DNA from: Massilia sp. YIM B02763
GTDB taxonomy: Bacteria > Pseudomonadota > Gammaproteobacteria > Burkholderiales > Burkholderiaceae_D
Reading direction: 5' to 3'
Length of the DNA stretch: 64,000 nucleotides
Assembly (NCBI RefSeq): GCF_030412015.1
Contig: NZ_JASNRD010000019.1
Coordinates: 1 to 64,000, forward strand
Both the position numbers and the translations under genes were made by a program. Positions 24,786-35,146 of this stretch are shown piece by piece. Position 1 is the first letter of the stretch; every line of letters starts with the position of its first letter. The notes under the pieces were generated by a model. The model was not told the origin of the DNA, made no database searches, and saw nothing but the letters and a program-made list of their open reading frames with translations.

Positions 24786-26882
24786 ATGGCAGATTTATCG
24801 GTCGTACATTCCCCCGAACCTACCGTCATCACCTTCCCGGACTCGCCGTTCAAGCTGCACCAGCCCTTCCCGCCCGCCGGCGACCAGCCGACGGCGATCC
24901 AGGGCCTGGTGGAAGGCATCGAGGACGGCCTGATGTACCAGACCCTGCTCGGCGTGACGGGCTCCGGCAAGACGTACACGATGGCCAACGTGATCGCCCG
25001 CGCCGGCCGTCCGGCGATCGTGTTCGCCCCGAACAAGACGCTGGCGGCCCAGCTGTATGCGGAGTTCCGCGAGTTCTTCCCGCAGAACGCGGTCGAGTAC
25101 TTCGTCTCCTACTACGACTACTACCAGCCGGAAGCCTACGTGCCGCAGCGCGACCTCTTCATCGAGAAGGACTCGTCGATCAACGAGCACATCGAGCAGA
25201 TGCGCCTGTCGTGCACGAAGTCGCTGATGGAGCGGCGCGACGTCGTCATCGTCGCCACCGTGTCGGCGATCTACGGTATCGGTAATCCGAACGAATACCA
25301 CAAGATGATCCTGACGCTGCGCCACAAGGACAAGGTGGCCCAGCGCGACATCATCGCGCGCCTCATCCAGATGCAGTACACGCGCAACGAGATGGACTTC
25401 GCGCGCGGCTCGTTCCGCGTGCGCGGCGACACCATCGACATCTTCCCGGCGGAGCACGCGGAACTCGCGATCCGCGTCGAGATGTTCGACGACGAGATCG
25501 AATCGCTGCAGTTGTTCGACCCGCTGACGGGCAAGGTGCGCCAGAAGATCCCGCGCTTCACCGTCTATCCCGGCTCTCACTACGTGACGCCGCGCTCGAC
25601 CGTGCTGCGCGCCGTCGACTCCATCAAGGCCGAGCTGCGCGACCGCCTCGAACAGTTCCGCGAACAGGGCAAGCTGCTGGAAGAACAACGCCTCGAGCAG
25701 CGCACCCGCTTCGACCTGGAGATGCTGGCCGAAGTCGGCTTCACGAAAGGCATCGAGAACTATTCGCGCCACCTGTCCGGCGCCATGCCGGGCGAACCGC
25801 CGCCGACGCTGATCGACTACCTGCCCAAGGACGCGCTGATGTTCATGGACGAGTCGCACGTGATGATCGGCCAGCTGAACGCCATGTACAACGGCGACCG
25901 CTCGCGCAAGGTGAACCTGGTCGACTACGGTTTCCGCCTGCCGTCGGCGCTGGACAACCGGCCTCTGAAATTCCAGGAATTCGAGAGCAAGATGCGCCAG
26001 TGCATCTTCGTCTCGGCGACGCCGGCCGAGTACGAGCAGCAGCGCGCCGACAACGTGGTCGAGCAGGTGGTGCGTCCGACGGGCCTCGTCGACCCGAAGA
26101 TCGTCGTCAAGCCGGCGCGCTCGCAGGTCGACGACCTGATGGGCGAGATCAACGACCGCATCGCCAAGGACGAACGCGTGCTGGTGACGACGCTGACCAA
26201 GCGCATGGCCGAGCAGCTGACGGAATACTTGGGCGACCACGGCATCAAGGTGCGCTACCTGCACAGCGACATCGACACGGTGGAACGCGTCGAGATCCTG
26301 CGCGACCTGCGCCTGGGCACGTTCGACGTCCTCGTCGGCATCAACCTGCTGCGCGAGGGCCTGGACTTGCCGGAAGTGTCGCTGGTCGCGGTGCTGGACG
26401 CGGACAAGGAAGGCTTCCTGCGTTCGGAACGCTCGCTGATCCAGACCGTCGGCCGCGCCGCGCGTAACCTGAACGGCGTCGCGATCCTGTACGCGGACCA
26501 GATCACGGACTCGATGAAGCGCGCGATCGACGAGACGGAACGCCGCCGCGCCAAGCAGATCGCCTTCAACGAGGCGCACGGCATCGTGCCGAAGGGCGTG
26601 AACAAGAAGATCAAGGACATGATCGACGGCGTCTACAGCGCCGCCGCCGCGAAGAACATGCTGGAAGGCGCGCAGGACGCCGTGCAGGCGGCGAAGGTCG
26701 AGGGCATGAGCGAGAAGCAGATCTCGAAGGAGATCAAGCGCCTCGAGAAGCTCATGGTCGATCACGCCAAGAACCTCGAGTTCGAAAAGGCGGCGCAGGT
26801 GCGCGACCAGCTGCACGTGCTCAAGCAGCAGGCCTTCGGCGCGCCGGGGGCGGACAACGTGGTGTCGATACTGGGCAAGTAA
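24786..26882 (+). CDS. uvrB: Excinuclease ABC subunit B
   Basis: A 698-aa nucleotide-excision-repair helicase-like subunit that receives damage from UvrA and holds DNA for UvrC. Walker A is GVTGSGKT with Lys62; the beta-hairpin [12 protein letters not shown] and FIEKDSSIN inserts DNA strands; [12 protein letters not shown] is the DEAD-type motif; a C-terminal UVR motif (about 655-690, [20 protein letters not shown]) binds UvrC. Length is normal for the family, with a short N-terminal extension. AAAGG precedes the ATG. I found no clear LexA box upstream. Confidence 0.99.
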   Translation: MADLSVVHSPEPTVITFPDSPFKLHQPFPPAGDQPTAIQGLVEGIEDGLMYQTLLGVTGSGKTYTMANVIARAGRPAIVFAPNKTLAAQLYAEFREFFPQNAVEYFVSYYDYYQPEAYVPQRDLFIEKDSSINEHIEQMRLSCTKSLMERRDVVIVATVSAIYGIGNPNEYHKMILTLRHKDKVAQRDIIARLIQMQYTRNEMDFARGSFRVRGDTIDIFPAEHAELAIRVEMFDDEIESLQLFDPLTGKVRQKIPRFTVYPGSHYVTPRSTVLRAVDSIKAELRDRLEQFREQGKLLEEQRLEQRTRFDLEMLAEVGFTKGIENYSRHLSGAMPGEPPPTLIDYLPKDALMFMDESHVMIGQLNAMYNGDRSRKVNLVDYGFRLPSALDNRPLKFQEFESKMRQCIFVSATPAEYEQQRADNVVEQVVRPTGLVDPKIVVKPARSQVDDLMGEINDRIAKDERVLVTTLTKRMAEQLTEYLGDHGIKVRYLHSDIDTVERVEILRDLRLGTFDVLVGINLLREGLDLPEVSLVAVLDADKEGFLRSERSLIQTVGRAARNLNGVAILYADQITDSMKRAIDETERRRAKQIAFNEAHGIVPKGVNKKIKDMIDGVYSAAAAKNMLEGAQDAVQAAKVEGMSEKQISKEIKRLEKLMVDHAKNLEFEKAAQVRDQLHVLKQQAFGAPGADNVVSILGK

Positions 26883-26901
26883 GGTGCTTGCCGAATGAAC
26901 G

Positions 26902-26930
26902 AACGGCCGGGATTCCCCGGCCGTTTTTTA
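26902..26930 (+). terminator. Rho-independent terminator of uvrB
   Basis: AACGGCCGG, loop GATTCC, CCGGCCGTT, followed by TTTTTA. It starts 20 bases after the uvrB stop codon. Confidence 0.93.
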
Positions 26931-26976
26931 TTGAAAGCGACACTTGCCTGTCGAAAAGCACGCTCCTCAAAACAGC

Positions 26977-27061
26977 GTCGTCCCTGCGAAGGCAGGGACC
27001 TAATCTACGCTTGCGTCATCGAAACACAAGCAAGCTCTGGCCCTGCCTTCGCAGGGTGACG
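26977..27061. repeat. REP-like inverted pair, GTCGTCCC family, copy 1
   Basis: The left half reads CGTCGTCCCTGCGAAGGCAG and the right half is its approximate reverse complement (CCCTGCCTTCGCAGGGTGAC). It lies between the uvrB terminator and the converging FKBP gene. Confidence 0.8.
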
Positions 27062-27065
27062 GTGA

Positions 27066-27533
27066 TTAATGCACCTCGACCAGCTTGATCTCGAAGATCA
27101 AATTGGCATTCGGCGGAATCGGCCCCGTCCCTTCCTTGCCGTAGCCCATGGACGAGGGCACGACGAGCACGCGCGTGCCGCCTTCGCGCATGCCGGCCAC
27201 GCCGTCGTCCCAGCCCTTCAGCACGGCCGCGCCGCCGATGCGGAAAGTGAACGGCAGCCGCTTGAGCGAACTGTCGAATTCCTCGCCGCGCTGCTGCGGC
27301 GCCTTCGGGTCGTACATCCAGCCCGTGAAATGCACGGTGACGCGGTCGCCCACATTCGCCAGCTTGCCGGTGCCGACGACCGTGTCGGTCTTCTGGAACG
27401 CGATCGCCGACGTATCGGCCACGAAGGGCTTCGGTGGCGGCGCTTCCTTGCGGCGCTCGCAGCCGGCCAGCGTCCCGGCGAACGCGATGCCGATGGCGCA
27501 GGCGGCCAGCAGCGATGTGATGGCGGCGCGCAT
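27066..27533 (-). CDS. FKBP-type peptidyl-prolyl isomerase lipoprotein (second of a tandem pair)
   Basis: A 155-aa protein with a lipoprotein signal ending TLAGC (Cys25) and a complete FKBP domain: VTVHFTGWMYD, FDSS, VLKGWDDGVAGMREGGTRVLVVPSSMGYG and IPPNANLIFEIKLVEV. FKBPs speed cis-trans isomerisation at proline; this one should act in the periplasm, tethered to a membrane. It starts 4 bases after the stop of a paralogue (27538-27990), so the two form an operon made by duplication. The GMREGG turn and GYG active-site residues are intact. Confidence 0.92.
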   Translation of the reverse strand: MRAAITSLLAACAIGIAFAGTLAGCERRKEAPPPKPFVADTSAIAFQKTDTVVGTGKLANVGDRVTVHFTGWMYDPKAPQQRGEEFDSSLKRLPFTFRIGGAAVLKGWDDGVAGMREGGTRVLVVPSSMGYGKEGTGPIPPNANLIFEIKLVEVH

Positions 27534-27537
27534 CGGC

Positions 27538-27990
27538 TTACTTCACGTCGAGCAGTTCGACGTCGAAGATCAAATTCGCCTTCGGCGGGATGGGGCCGAT
27601 GCCGTCGTCGCCGTAGCCCAGCGCGGCCGGGATGATCAAGGTGCGCTTGCCGCCGACCTTCATGCCTTCCACGCCCTGGTCCCAGCCCTTGATGACCTGG
27701 CCGGCGCCCAGCGCGAAGCTGAACGGCTCGCGGCCGACGGAGCTGTCGAACATGGCGCCCTTCTGGCCCGGCTGGCTCGGAGCGAACAGCCATCCCGTGT
27801 AGTTGACGACGACGGTCTGGCCGGCCGCGGCGACCTTGCCCGTGCCTTCGACGGTATCGATCTTCTTGAATTCCTGGACCGAGGTGTCGGCGGCGACGGC
27901 CGGCGCCTGGGGCGGCTCGTTCTTCTTGCGCTCGCAGGCGGTCATGGTAAGCGCAATGCCGAGGATGCAGGCGGTAAGTGGCAGTTTCAT
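27538..27990 (-). CDS. FKBP-type peptidyl-prolyl isomerase lipoprotein (first of a tandem pair)
   Basis: A 150-aa protein. The start at 27990 is chosen because a lipoprotein signal follows directly (LGIALTMTAC, Cys19). The FKBP domain is complete: VVVNYTGWLFA, FDSS, VIKGWDQGVEGMKVGGKRTLIIPAALGYG and IPPKANLIFDVELLDV. It is the closest relative of the next gene in the window. Both have the same spacing from the lipid Cys to the domain (ERRK/ERKK then a Pro-rich linker), which supports a local duplication. Confidence 0.92.
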   Translation of the reverse strand: MKLPLTACILGIALTMTACERKKNEPPQAPAVAADTSVQEFKKIDTVEGTGKVAAAGQTVVVNYTGWLFAPSQPGQKGAMFDSSVGREPFSFALGAGQVIKGWDQGVEGMKVGGKRTLIIPAALGYGDDGIGPIPPKANLIFDVELLDVK

Positions 27991-28103
27991 GCGTGGGTCC
28001 AATCTGTTGGTTCGAATGGTGGTGACGGCGCCGGATGCACCGGGTCCCGCAGTATTCCCCAGCGCGCACCATTGCACAAGAGGCAGGTGCCGGCGTGGTC
28101 CGG

Positions 28104-28556
28104 TCAGGCGTAGCCGTGGTAGTGAAATGCAGTGAACCGCCGCCCCTCGGGGTCGTACGTGGCATCGAAGAAGCACTTGCCGCCGTCGTGCACGATGATG
28201 AATTCCTGGCTCAGGCGCGCTTCGTCCACTCCCGATATCGTACATGCACCTGATACGCGGATCGCGCGGACGCCCTGCGCGACCGTGCCCTGGTACTGGA
28301 CAATATACCGGTGCAGTTTCGGCGCGACTTGCGCGCCGGCTTCCTTGCGCATTTCCGCAGCCATGTCACCGAGCATCGCGTCGGGCACCTGCCACGCCCC
28401 GCCCTGGACTTCGAACCAGCGCCTCAGCGGGTTCAGGGCCATCATGGGCTTCCATGCGGGACCGGCACCATCCTGCTCTTGCGCCCCTGCGGGCGCATGA
28501 CAGGCGAGCAACAAGGCCGCGATGGCGATGATGGGGTGACGTGCGAACGCGAACAT
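28104..28556 (-). CDS. Hypothetical secreted protein
   Basis: A 150-aa protein with a signal peptide (residues 1-25, ALLLACHAPAGAQ). I do not recognise the family. Two Cys (in GACTI and GKCFFD) could form one disulfide. The C-terminal half, FIIVHDGGKCFFDATYDPEGRRFTAFHYHGYA, looks like a small beta-rich domain. It lies between marC and the FKBP pair in the same direction, with 10 and 113 bases to its neighbours, so it may be read with marC. Confidence 0.7.
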   Translation of the reverse strand: MFAFARHPIIAIAALLLACHAPAGAQEQDGAGPAWKPMMALNPLRRWFEVQGGAWQVPDAMLGDMAAEMRKEAGAQVAPKLHRYIVQYQGTVAQGVRAIRVSGACTISGVDEARLSQEFIIVHDGGKCFFDATYDPEGRRFTAFHYHGYA

Positions 28557-28566
28557 GCGGCGGCGG

Positions 28567-29163
28567 CTACAGCGTCTTCACGAACTCGCGCACGCCGCCC
28601 AGCAGCATCTCGATCGACATCGCCGTCAGGATCAGGCCCATCAGGCGTTCGAACGCCGTCATCACCTGCGGCCCAAGCACCTTCAGCAGTCGCTCGGCGC
28701 CGAGGAACACGGCCAGCCAGACGACGCCCACGGCGGCCAGCGCCGCCACGTGCACCATCACCTCTTCCACGCTGCCCGAGGTGAACAGCAGCACGGTGGC
28801 CAGCGCCGAGGGGCCGGCCAGCGCGGGGATCGCCAGCGGCACGATGAACGGTTCGCCATGCTCGCTCTTACCCAGCACGCCGTCCGGATGCGGGAAGATC
28901 ATGCGGATCGCGATCAAGAGCAGGATCACGCTGCCGCCGATGCGCAGCGAAATGTCGGTGAGCTGCAGCGCGTTCAGGAAGTGGCGGCCGAAGAACATGA
29001 ACAGCAGCAGCAGCAGGAAGGCGATCGCGCATTCGCGGATCACGACGCGCGGGCGGCGGGCCGGGGCGGTGTCCTTCAGGGCTGCGACGAACAGGGGAAC
29101 GTTGCCGAAGGGGTCGGTGACGAGCAGCAGCAGGATGAAGGTCTGGAAGAAGCTTTGGGTCAT
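28567..29163 (-). CDS. MarC-family integral membrane protein
   Basis: A 198-aa protein with about six membrane helices and the MarC hallmarks LLLVTDPFGNVPLFVAAL at the N-terminus and PLAIPALAGPSALATVLL in the fourth helix. MarC was once linked to multiple antibiotic resistance, but that was not upheld; relatives in archaea transport neutral amino acids. The role here is unknown. The length matches the family. Confidence 0.9.
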   Translation of the reverse strand: MTQSFFQTFILLLLVTDPFGNVPLFVAALKDTAPARRPRVVIRECAIAFLLLLLFMFFGRHFLNALQLTDISLRIGGSVILLLIAIRMIFPHPDGVLGKSEHGEPFIVPLAIPALAGPSALATVLLFTSGSVEEVMVHVAALAAVGVVWLAVFLGAERLLKVLGPQVMTAFERLMGLILTAMSIEMLLGGVREFVKTL

Positions 29164-29218
29164 GGCGTGTTGTTGTTGTTTTCGAGGGCAAATGAACGCG
29201 AGCCCGTACCCTCGGGAT

Positions 29219-29302
29219 CGTCACCCCCGCGCAGGCGGGGGCCCAATTTCGCTGCGCTGCTGGCATGCGTGAAAATTGGGTCCCCGCCTGCACGGGGACG
29301 AC
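29219..29302. repeat. REP-like inverted pair, GTCGTCCC family, copy 2
   Basis: The left half is CGTCACCCCCGCGCAGGCGG and the right half GTCCCCGCCTGCACGGGGAC. It lies in the 290-base gap between marC and the phosphoribosyltransferase gene, which also holds that gene's terminator and nothing else I can name. Confidence 0.82.
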
Positions 29303-29384
29303 GGTCTTGGGGACACCGGGATTCGGGACAGCAGCGATCTTAACCGATCTATACAAGCAAGGTTGAAACTTCGGAACGCCGGGC

Positions 29385-29413
29385 GAAAAAAAAGCGGCGC
29401 CATACGGCACCGC
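29385..29413 (-). terminator. Rho-independent terminator of the phosphoribosyltransferase gene
   Basis: Minus strand: GCGGTGCC, loop GTAT, GGCGCCGC (one G-T pair), then TTTTTTTT. It probably ends the long minus-strand transcript from the hfl-hisZ-purA region. Confidence 0.85.
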
Positions 29414-29453
29414 CCTTTCCTGCCCGTGCCGCACGAGGGCGGCACGAACGCAA

Positions 29454-29996
29454 TCACTTCTGCTCGAACTTCTTCAGCCACGCCGACAGCTGGTGCGGAC
29501 GCAGGCCGTCGTAGTCCTCGAACGGCTGGTGGATCCACGGGTTGTGCGGCAGGTCTTCCAGGTGGTAGTCCGGGACCAGCGACGAGGTGCCCTTGACCCA
29601 GATGACGGCCGAGCGCACTTCGGTGACGTCCGGGTAGTTCGCCTGCAGGTGCTCGCGCACTTTCTGCAGCGTGACGCCGGAGTCGGCCAGGTCGTCGACC
29701 AGCAGGATGCGGCCGGCCAGCGGGCCCTTGGTCATCGTCATGTACTTGGCGATATCCAGGTTGCCCTGCTTGGTGCCCGCTTCTTCGCGGTAGGAGCTGG
29801 TCGACAGGATCGCCAGCGGCACGTCGAAGATGCGCGAGATCACGTCGCCCGGGCGCACGCCGCCGCGCGCCAGGCACAGCACCATGTCGAACTTCCAGTT
29901 CGATTCGTAGACCTTCAGTGCCAGGCGCTCGACCAGGCGGTTGTAGTCGTCCCAGGAAACCCACAGGTCCTTGTCGGTCGATGCAGGAGTATTCAT
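29454..29996 (-). CDS. Purine-type phosphoribosyltransferase
   Basis: A 180-aa type I phosphoribosyltransferase. The PRPP loop is ILLVDDLADSGVTL (about 97-110), and LARGGVRPGDVISR gives the other PRPP/Mg contact. Its nearest relatives are xanthine-guanine and hypoxanthine phosphoribosyltransferases (Gpt/Hpt type), which salvage purine bases to nucleotides. It starts 24 bases after purA, whose product works on IMP, so the pair fits purine salvage. The exact base is not clear. Confidence 0.88.
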   Translation of the reverse strand: MNTPASTDKDLWVSWDDYNRLVERLALKVYESNWKFDMVLCLARGGVRPGDVISRIFDVPLAILSTSSYREEAGTKQGNLDIAKYMTMTKGPLAGRILLVDDLADSGVTLQKVREHLQANYPDVTEVRSAVIWVKGTSSLVPDYHLEDLPHNPWIHQPFEDYDGLRPHQLSAWLKKFEQK

Positions 29997-30020
29997 CGTT
30001 CAGTAATCCCTATTGTTTTC

Positions 30021-31334
<1,314 letters not shown>

Positions 31335-32489
31335 TTAACCTAAGTTTTTGAGAATCCAATTTCCTTGTTCGAGGACGAGCACGCGGTCGCACTCGAACTC
31401 GTCCTGTACATTGTCGTGCCCCGGCATGGACTGGATCACGACGTCGCCGGCCTTGCGCAGCTCGGCGATTTTTTCGCGCAGTTCGGGCGTATTGCCCCAC
31501 GGCGCACGAATGGCGTGTTTGCGATCGGCGACCGGCAGCAGCCGCGCCAGTTCGCGCAGGTCGAGCGAGAAGCCGGTCGCGGGACGCGCGCGTCCGAACG
31601 CCTCGCCCACGTGGTCGTAGCGCCCGCCCCTGGCGACCGCGTTCGGCAGGCCGGGCACGTACAGCGCGAACATCGCGCCGCTTTCGTACTGGTAGCCGCG
31701 CAGGTCGGCCAGGTCGATCGCGACTTGGGCGCGGCCCATCGCGGACGCGGCCAGCGCGGCGAGTTCCGCCAGCGCGCGCGTGATGCCGGGCATGGCCGGC
31801 AGGAGTTCCTTGGCCCAGGCCAGCACCTCGATGTCGCCGTACAGGTTCGGCAGCGCCAGCAGCGCGTCGCGCGTGGCCGGGGCGTACTTCGCGGTGGCTT
31901 CCTGCAGGCCCGGAATGTCCTTCGAGCGCAGCAGGCCGTAGAGCAGCTGTTCGTCGCGCTTGGCCAGCGGATCGTCGTCCAGCAGCGCGCGCAGCACGCC
32001 GACGTGGGACAGGTCCAGGCGCGGCGTGTCGAAGCCGGCCAGGCGCAGCGACTCGAGCGCCAGTTCCTGGATCTCGGCATCCGCTTCGAGGCCGGCGTGG
32101 CCGTAGATTTCGGCGCCGATCTGCAGCGGCTCGCGGGTGGCGTGCAGGCCGGACGGACGCGTATGCAGCACGCTGCCGGCATAGCACAGGCGGGTGACGG
32201 TGTCGCGGTTGAGCAGGTGGGCGTCGATGCGGGCGACCTGGGTGGTCATGTCGGCGCGCAGGCCGAGCAGGCGGCCCGTCATCGCGTCGACCAGCTTGAA
32301 GGTGCGCGAATCCGTGTCCTCGCCGGCACCGGCCAGCAGCGAATCGACGTATTCGAGCAGGGGCGGCATGACGAGCTCGTAGCCGTAGGTACGGAACGTG
32401 TCGAGCATCAGGCGGCGCAGCTCTTCGATCTTGCGCGCTTCGGACGGCAAGACGTCGGCGATATTCTCGGGCAAAAGCCAGGTAGGCAT
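31335..32489 (-). CDS. hisZ: ATP phosphoribosyltransferase regulatory subunit
   Basis: A 384-aa class II tRNA-synthetase-like protein without catalytic activity; it pairs with short-form HisG to make the first enzyme of histidine synthesis and carries feedback control. The ATG at 32489 gives [18 protein letters not shown], the usual start; an in-frame TTG two codons upstream is less likely. [15 protein letters not shown] (motif 2 region) and [15 protein letters not shown] match HisZ. Full-length histidyl-tRNA synthetase is encoded separately at 40288-41640, so this copy is the regulatory paralogue. Confidence 0.96.
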   Translation of the reverse strand: MPTWLLPENIADVLPSEARKIEELRRLMLDTFRTYGYELVMPPLLEYVDSLLAGAGEDTDSRTFKLVDAMTGRLLGLRADMTTQVARIDAHLLNRDTVTRLCYAGSVLHTRPSGLHATREPLQIGAEIYGHAGLEADAEIQELALESLRLAGFDTPRLDLSHVGVLRALLDDDPLAKRDEQLLYGLLRSKDIPGLQEATAKYAPATRDALLALPNLYGDIEVLAWAKELLPAMPGITRALAELAALAASAMGRAQVAIDLADLRGYQYESGAMFALYVPGLPNAVARGGRYDHVGEAFGRARPATGFSLDLRELARLLPVADRKHAIRAPWGNTPELREKIAELRKAGDVVIQSMPGHDNVQDEFECDRVLVLEQGNWILKNLG

Positions 32490-32656
32490 GGGCAAAGCGG
32501 ATGGAAGTTGTTAAACGTCGGGCAACAAATGGGATAAATGAGCGCGGCTTTGCACGCGTCCTTTGCGCCGAATCGACGATTTTAACCGAAAACCACGCGG
32601 GTTTGGCGGTCAAGATGGTGGAACCGAATGATTTTGCGACAACAGATGCGTCGCGG

Positions 32657-32756
32657 GTAGGGTGGACAGCTTTGCTGTCCACGCGTTCAATCATGGCATG
32701 CAAGACGGCATATCATGTGCCGGTTGGACGCGTGGACGGCACAGCCGTCCACCCTA
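32657..32756. repeat. Full-length GTAGGGTGGAC dispersed palindromic element
   Basis: The left hairpin is GTAGGGTGGACAGCTTTGCT then GTCCACGCG, and the right hairpin is CGCGTGGACGGC, ACA, GCCGTCCACCCTAC. They lie in inverted order around about 40 bases of unrelated sequence. It fills much of the 285-base gap between hflC and hisZ and may interrupt or stabilise the transcript. No stop codon is supplied here. Confidence 0.85.
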
Positions 32757-32774
32757 CGCCACCGGGTGGCCGCT

Positions 32775-33671
32775 TTATTTGCCGGCGCCCGGGCCCTTGA
32801 AATACTTGAAGAACTCGGAATTCGAATCCAGCACCAGGATGTCGCTCTTGCCCTTGAAGGTCGCCTTGTAGGCTTCCATCGAGCGGTAGAAGCGGTAGAA
32901 CTCCGGATTCTTGCCGAACGACGCCGCATAGATCTGGGCGGCCTTGGCATCGCCCTCCCCGCGCACGACCTCGGCATCGCGCTGGCCCTCGGCCAGGATC
33001 ACGCTGCGCTGGCGCTCGGCGTCGCCGCGGATCTGGTCGGCTTCCGCCGTGCCGGTGGCGCGCAGCTCGGCGGCCATGCGGCTGCGGTCGGCCTTCATGC
33101 GCTCGATGACGCCGTTGTTCACCTGGTCGGTGAACTCCACGCGTTTCAGGCGCACGTCGACCACTTCCACGCCCAGCGCGCGGGCATCCTGGGCCATGCG
33201 CTGGCGCACGGCCGCGCCGATGTCGCCGCGCTGGGCCGAGACAACGTCGCGCACGTTGCGCTTGCCGATCTCCGCGTTCAAGGCGCCGCGCACCAGCTGC
33301 GTCATCTTGTCGGCGCCGGGCTCGGCGCCGCGCTCAGTGGCACTGGCGGCGCCCGCCGTCTCGATCAGGTACTGGCGCGGCTCGACGATCTTCCATTTGA
33401 CGAAAGCATCGACGTGCAGGTCCTTCTTCTCGGCCGTGGCGAAGTGCTCGCCGTCCGGCGTGTCCAGCGTCTGCAGGCGCTTGTCCAGGTAGACGACGTT
33501 CTGCAGCGGCGCCGGCAGCTTGAAGTACAGGCCGGGCGTCTTGATCACGTCGCGCAATTCGCCCATCGCATACACGACGGCATAGCGGTGCTGGCCGACG
33601 ACGAACATGCTCGACGTCAGCAGGTACAGGGCCACCACCACGGCGGCCAGCAGGGTTACCAGGCGGCTCAT
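32775..33671 (-). CDS. hflC: Modulator of FtsH protease HflC
   Basis: A 298-aa inner-membrane SPFH-family protein: one N-terminal helix (LVTLLAAVVVALYLLTSSMFVV), then the SPFH/Band 7 domain in the periplasm (about 20-190) and a coiled region (AERQRSVILAEGQRDAEVVRGEGDAKAAQIYA). It assembles with HflK into a large cage around FtsH. The start codon shares one base with the hflK stop (TGATG), so the two are translated together. A short insert (AGAASATERGAEPGADK) near residue 110 is common in beta-class members. Confidence 0.97.
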   Translation of the reverse strand: MSRLVTLLAAVVVALYLLTSSMFVVGQHRYAVVYAMGELRDVIKTPGLYFKLPAPLQNVVYLDKRLQTLDTPDGEHFATAEKKDLHVDAFVKWKIVEPRQYLIETAGAASATERGAEPGADKMTQLVRGALNAEIGKRNVRDVVSAQRGDIGAAVRQRMAQDARALGVEVVDVRLKRVEFTDQVNNGVIERMKADRSRMAAELRATGTAEADQIRGDAERQRSVILAEGQRDAEVVRGEGDAKAAQIYAASFGKNPEFYRFYRSMEAYKATFKGKSDILVLDSNSEFFKYFKGPGAGK

Positions 33672-35143
33672 CAGCGGGTCTCCCGTTCGCGTGCGTTCTC
33701 GCGGCTGCGCAGGTCGCGGTGCTGCGGCGGCTGGGCCGGCGCGGCCTCCTGCTGCTGTTGCTGTTGCTGCAACTGAGGCTGCGGCTGCGCTTGCGCTGGT
33801 TGTTGGGCCGGCTGCCCTGGCGCACCGGGCTGCGGCGATTGTGACGATGGTTGCGGCTGGGCCGGCTGGCCCGGCGCCGGCGGCTGCTGGTTCGACGGCA
33901 CCATCACGGGGCCGGAACGGCTGCCGATGGCGGCTTCGTTGGCGGTCGACTGGGCCAGCATGCGGTCCAGCGGCAGATACAGCTGGTTGGTGCCGGTCTT
34001 GGCATCGATCAGGATCTTGCTGGTGCTCGAGAACACCTGCTGCATCGTGTCCATGTACATGCGCTCGCGCGTGACGGCCGGCGCCTTGGCGTATTCGGCC
34101 ACCACCGCGTCGAAGCGCGCGGCGTTGCCGGCGGCCGTGTTCTCCACCTTGGCGCGGTAGGCTTCGGCGTCTTCCATCTGGCGCGCGACCAGGGCCCTGG
34201 CCTGCGGCAGGATATCGTCGGCATAGGCCTGCGCCTCGGCCTTGGCCTTGGCGCGGTCTTCCTGGGCCCTGGCGGCATCGTCGAAGGCGCTCGCGACCTG
34301 GTCGGGCGGCTGCACGGACTGCATGTTGACGGACACGATCTCGGCGCCCAGGCCGTAGCCGTTGGCCAGCTGCTGGATGGCCGAGCGCGCTTCCACGGCC
34401 AGCTTGTCGCGGCCGGCGGACAGCACGTCGTCCATCCTGCTCTTGCCGACCAGCTCGCGCACCACGGTCTCGGCGGCGTCGCGCACCGTCTCGACCTGAT
34501 CGCGGTTATTGAACACCCAGGCGACCGGATCCTTGATCTTGTACTGCACGGAGAACTGCACGTCGACGATGTTCTCGTCGCTGGTGAGCATCAGCGCCTC
34601 GCTGGGCTGCTTGTTGCGCACGTTGGCGCGATAGCCGATCTCGGCCGTCTGCACCTGGGCCACGTTGACGAGTTCGTGGGCCTGGAACGGCGCCGGCCAG
34701 CGCCAGTTGAAGCCGGCCGTGGCCGTGTGCGACACCTTGCCGAAGCTGGTGACGATGCCGACCTGCCCTTCCTGCACGATGAAGGCGCCGCTGGCGAGCC
34801 AGATCAGGGCCGCGATGGCGCCGACCACGGTGACGGTCAGGCCCACGCCGCGGGCGTCCGGACGGAAGCCGTCGCCGCCGCTGCCGCTGCCGCGCTTGCC
34901 GCCGAACAGCTTGTTCAGGCGCTGGTTGAAATCGCGCCACAGCTGGTCGAGGTCGGGCGGACCGTCGTTGTTGTTCTGGTTGTTGGGACGGCGGCCTTCC
35001 TGGGCCTTGCGCTCGCCCTCGGGCTTCTGGCCCCAGCGGGGATCGTTCAGCGACAGCTTGACGCCGGCCGCGATCCCGGACAGCCGGGTACGGGGATGCG
35101 CCCCCGCGCGGGCGCGGAGACGCTTGATCAGGGAAACGAACAT
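33671..35143 (-). CDS. hflK: Modulator of FtsH protease HflK
   Basis: A 490-aa partner of HflC. A soluble N-terminal part (LSLNDPRWGQKPEGERKAQEGRRPNNQNNND) precedes the membrane helix (about 98-118, LTVTVVGAIAALIWLASGAF), then the SPFH domain and coiled region. It is longer than E. coli HflK (419 aa) because of about 27 extra N-terminal residues and a 75-residue Pro/Gln-rich C-terminal tail with a run of about seven Gln. The usual internal start is a GTC codon here, so the upstream ATG at 35143 must be used. Confidence 0.96.
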   Translation of the reverse strand: MFVSLIKRLRARAGAHPRTRLSGIAAGVKLSLNDPRWGQKPEGERKAQEGRRPNNQNNNDGPPDLDQLWRDFNQRLNKLFGGKRGSGSGGDGFRPDARGVGLTVTVVGAIAALIWLASGAFIVQEGQVGIVTSFGKVSHTATAGFNWRWPAPFQAHELVNVAQVQTAEIGYRANVRNKQPSEALMLTSDENIVDVQFSVQYKIKDPVAWVFNNRDQVETVRDAAETVVRELVGKSRMDDVLSAGRDKLAVEARSAIQQLANGYGLGAEIVSVNMQSVQPPDQVASAFDDAARAQEDRAKAKAEAQAYADDILPQARALVARQMEDAEAYRAKVENTAAGNAARFDAVVAEYAKAPAVTRERMYMDTMQQVFSSTSKILIDAKTGTNQLYLPLDRMLAQSTANEAAIGSRSGPVMVPSNQQPPAPGQPAQPQPSSQSPQPGAPGQPAQQPAQAQPQPQLQQQQQQQEAAPAQPPQHRDLRSRENARERETR

Positions 35144-35146
35144 AGG

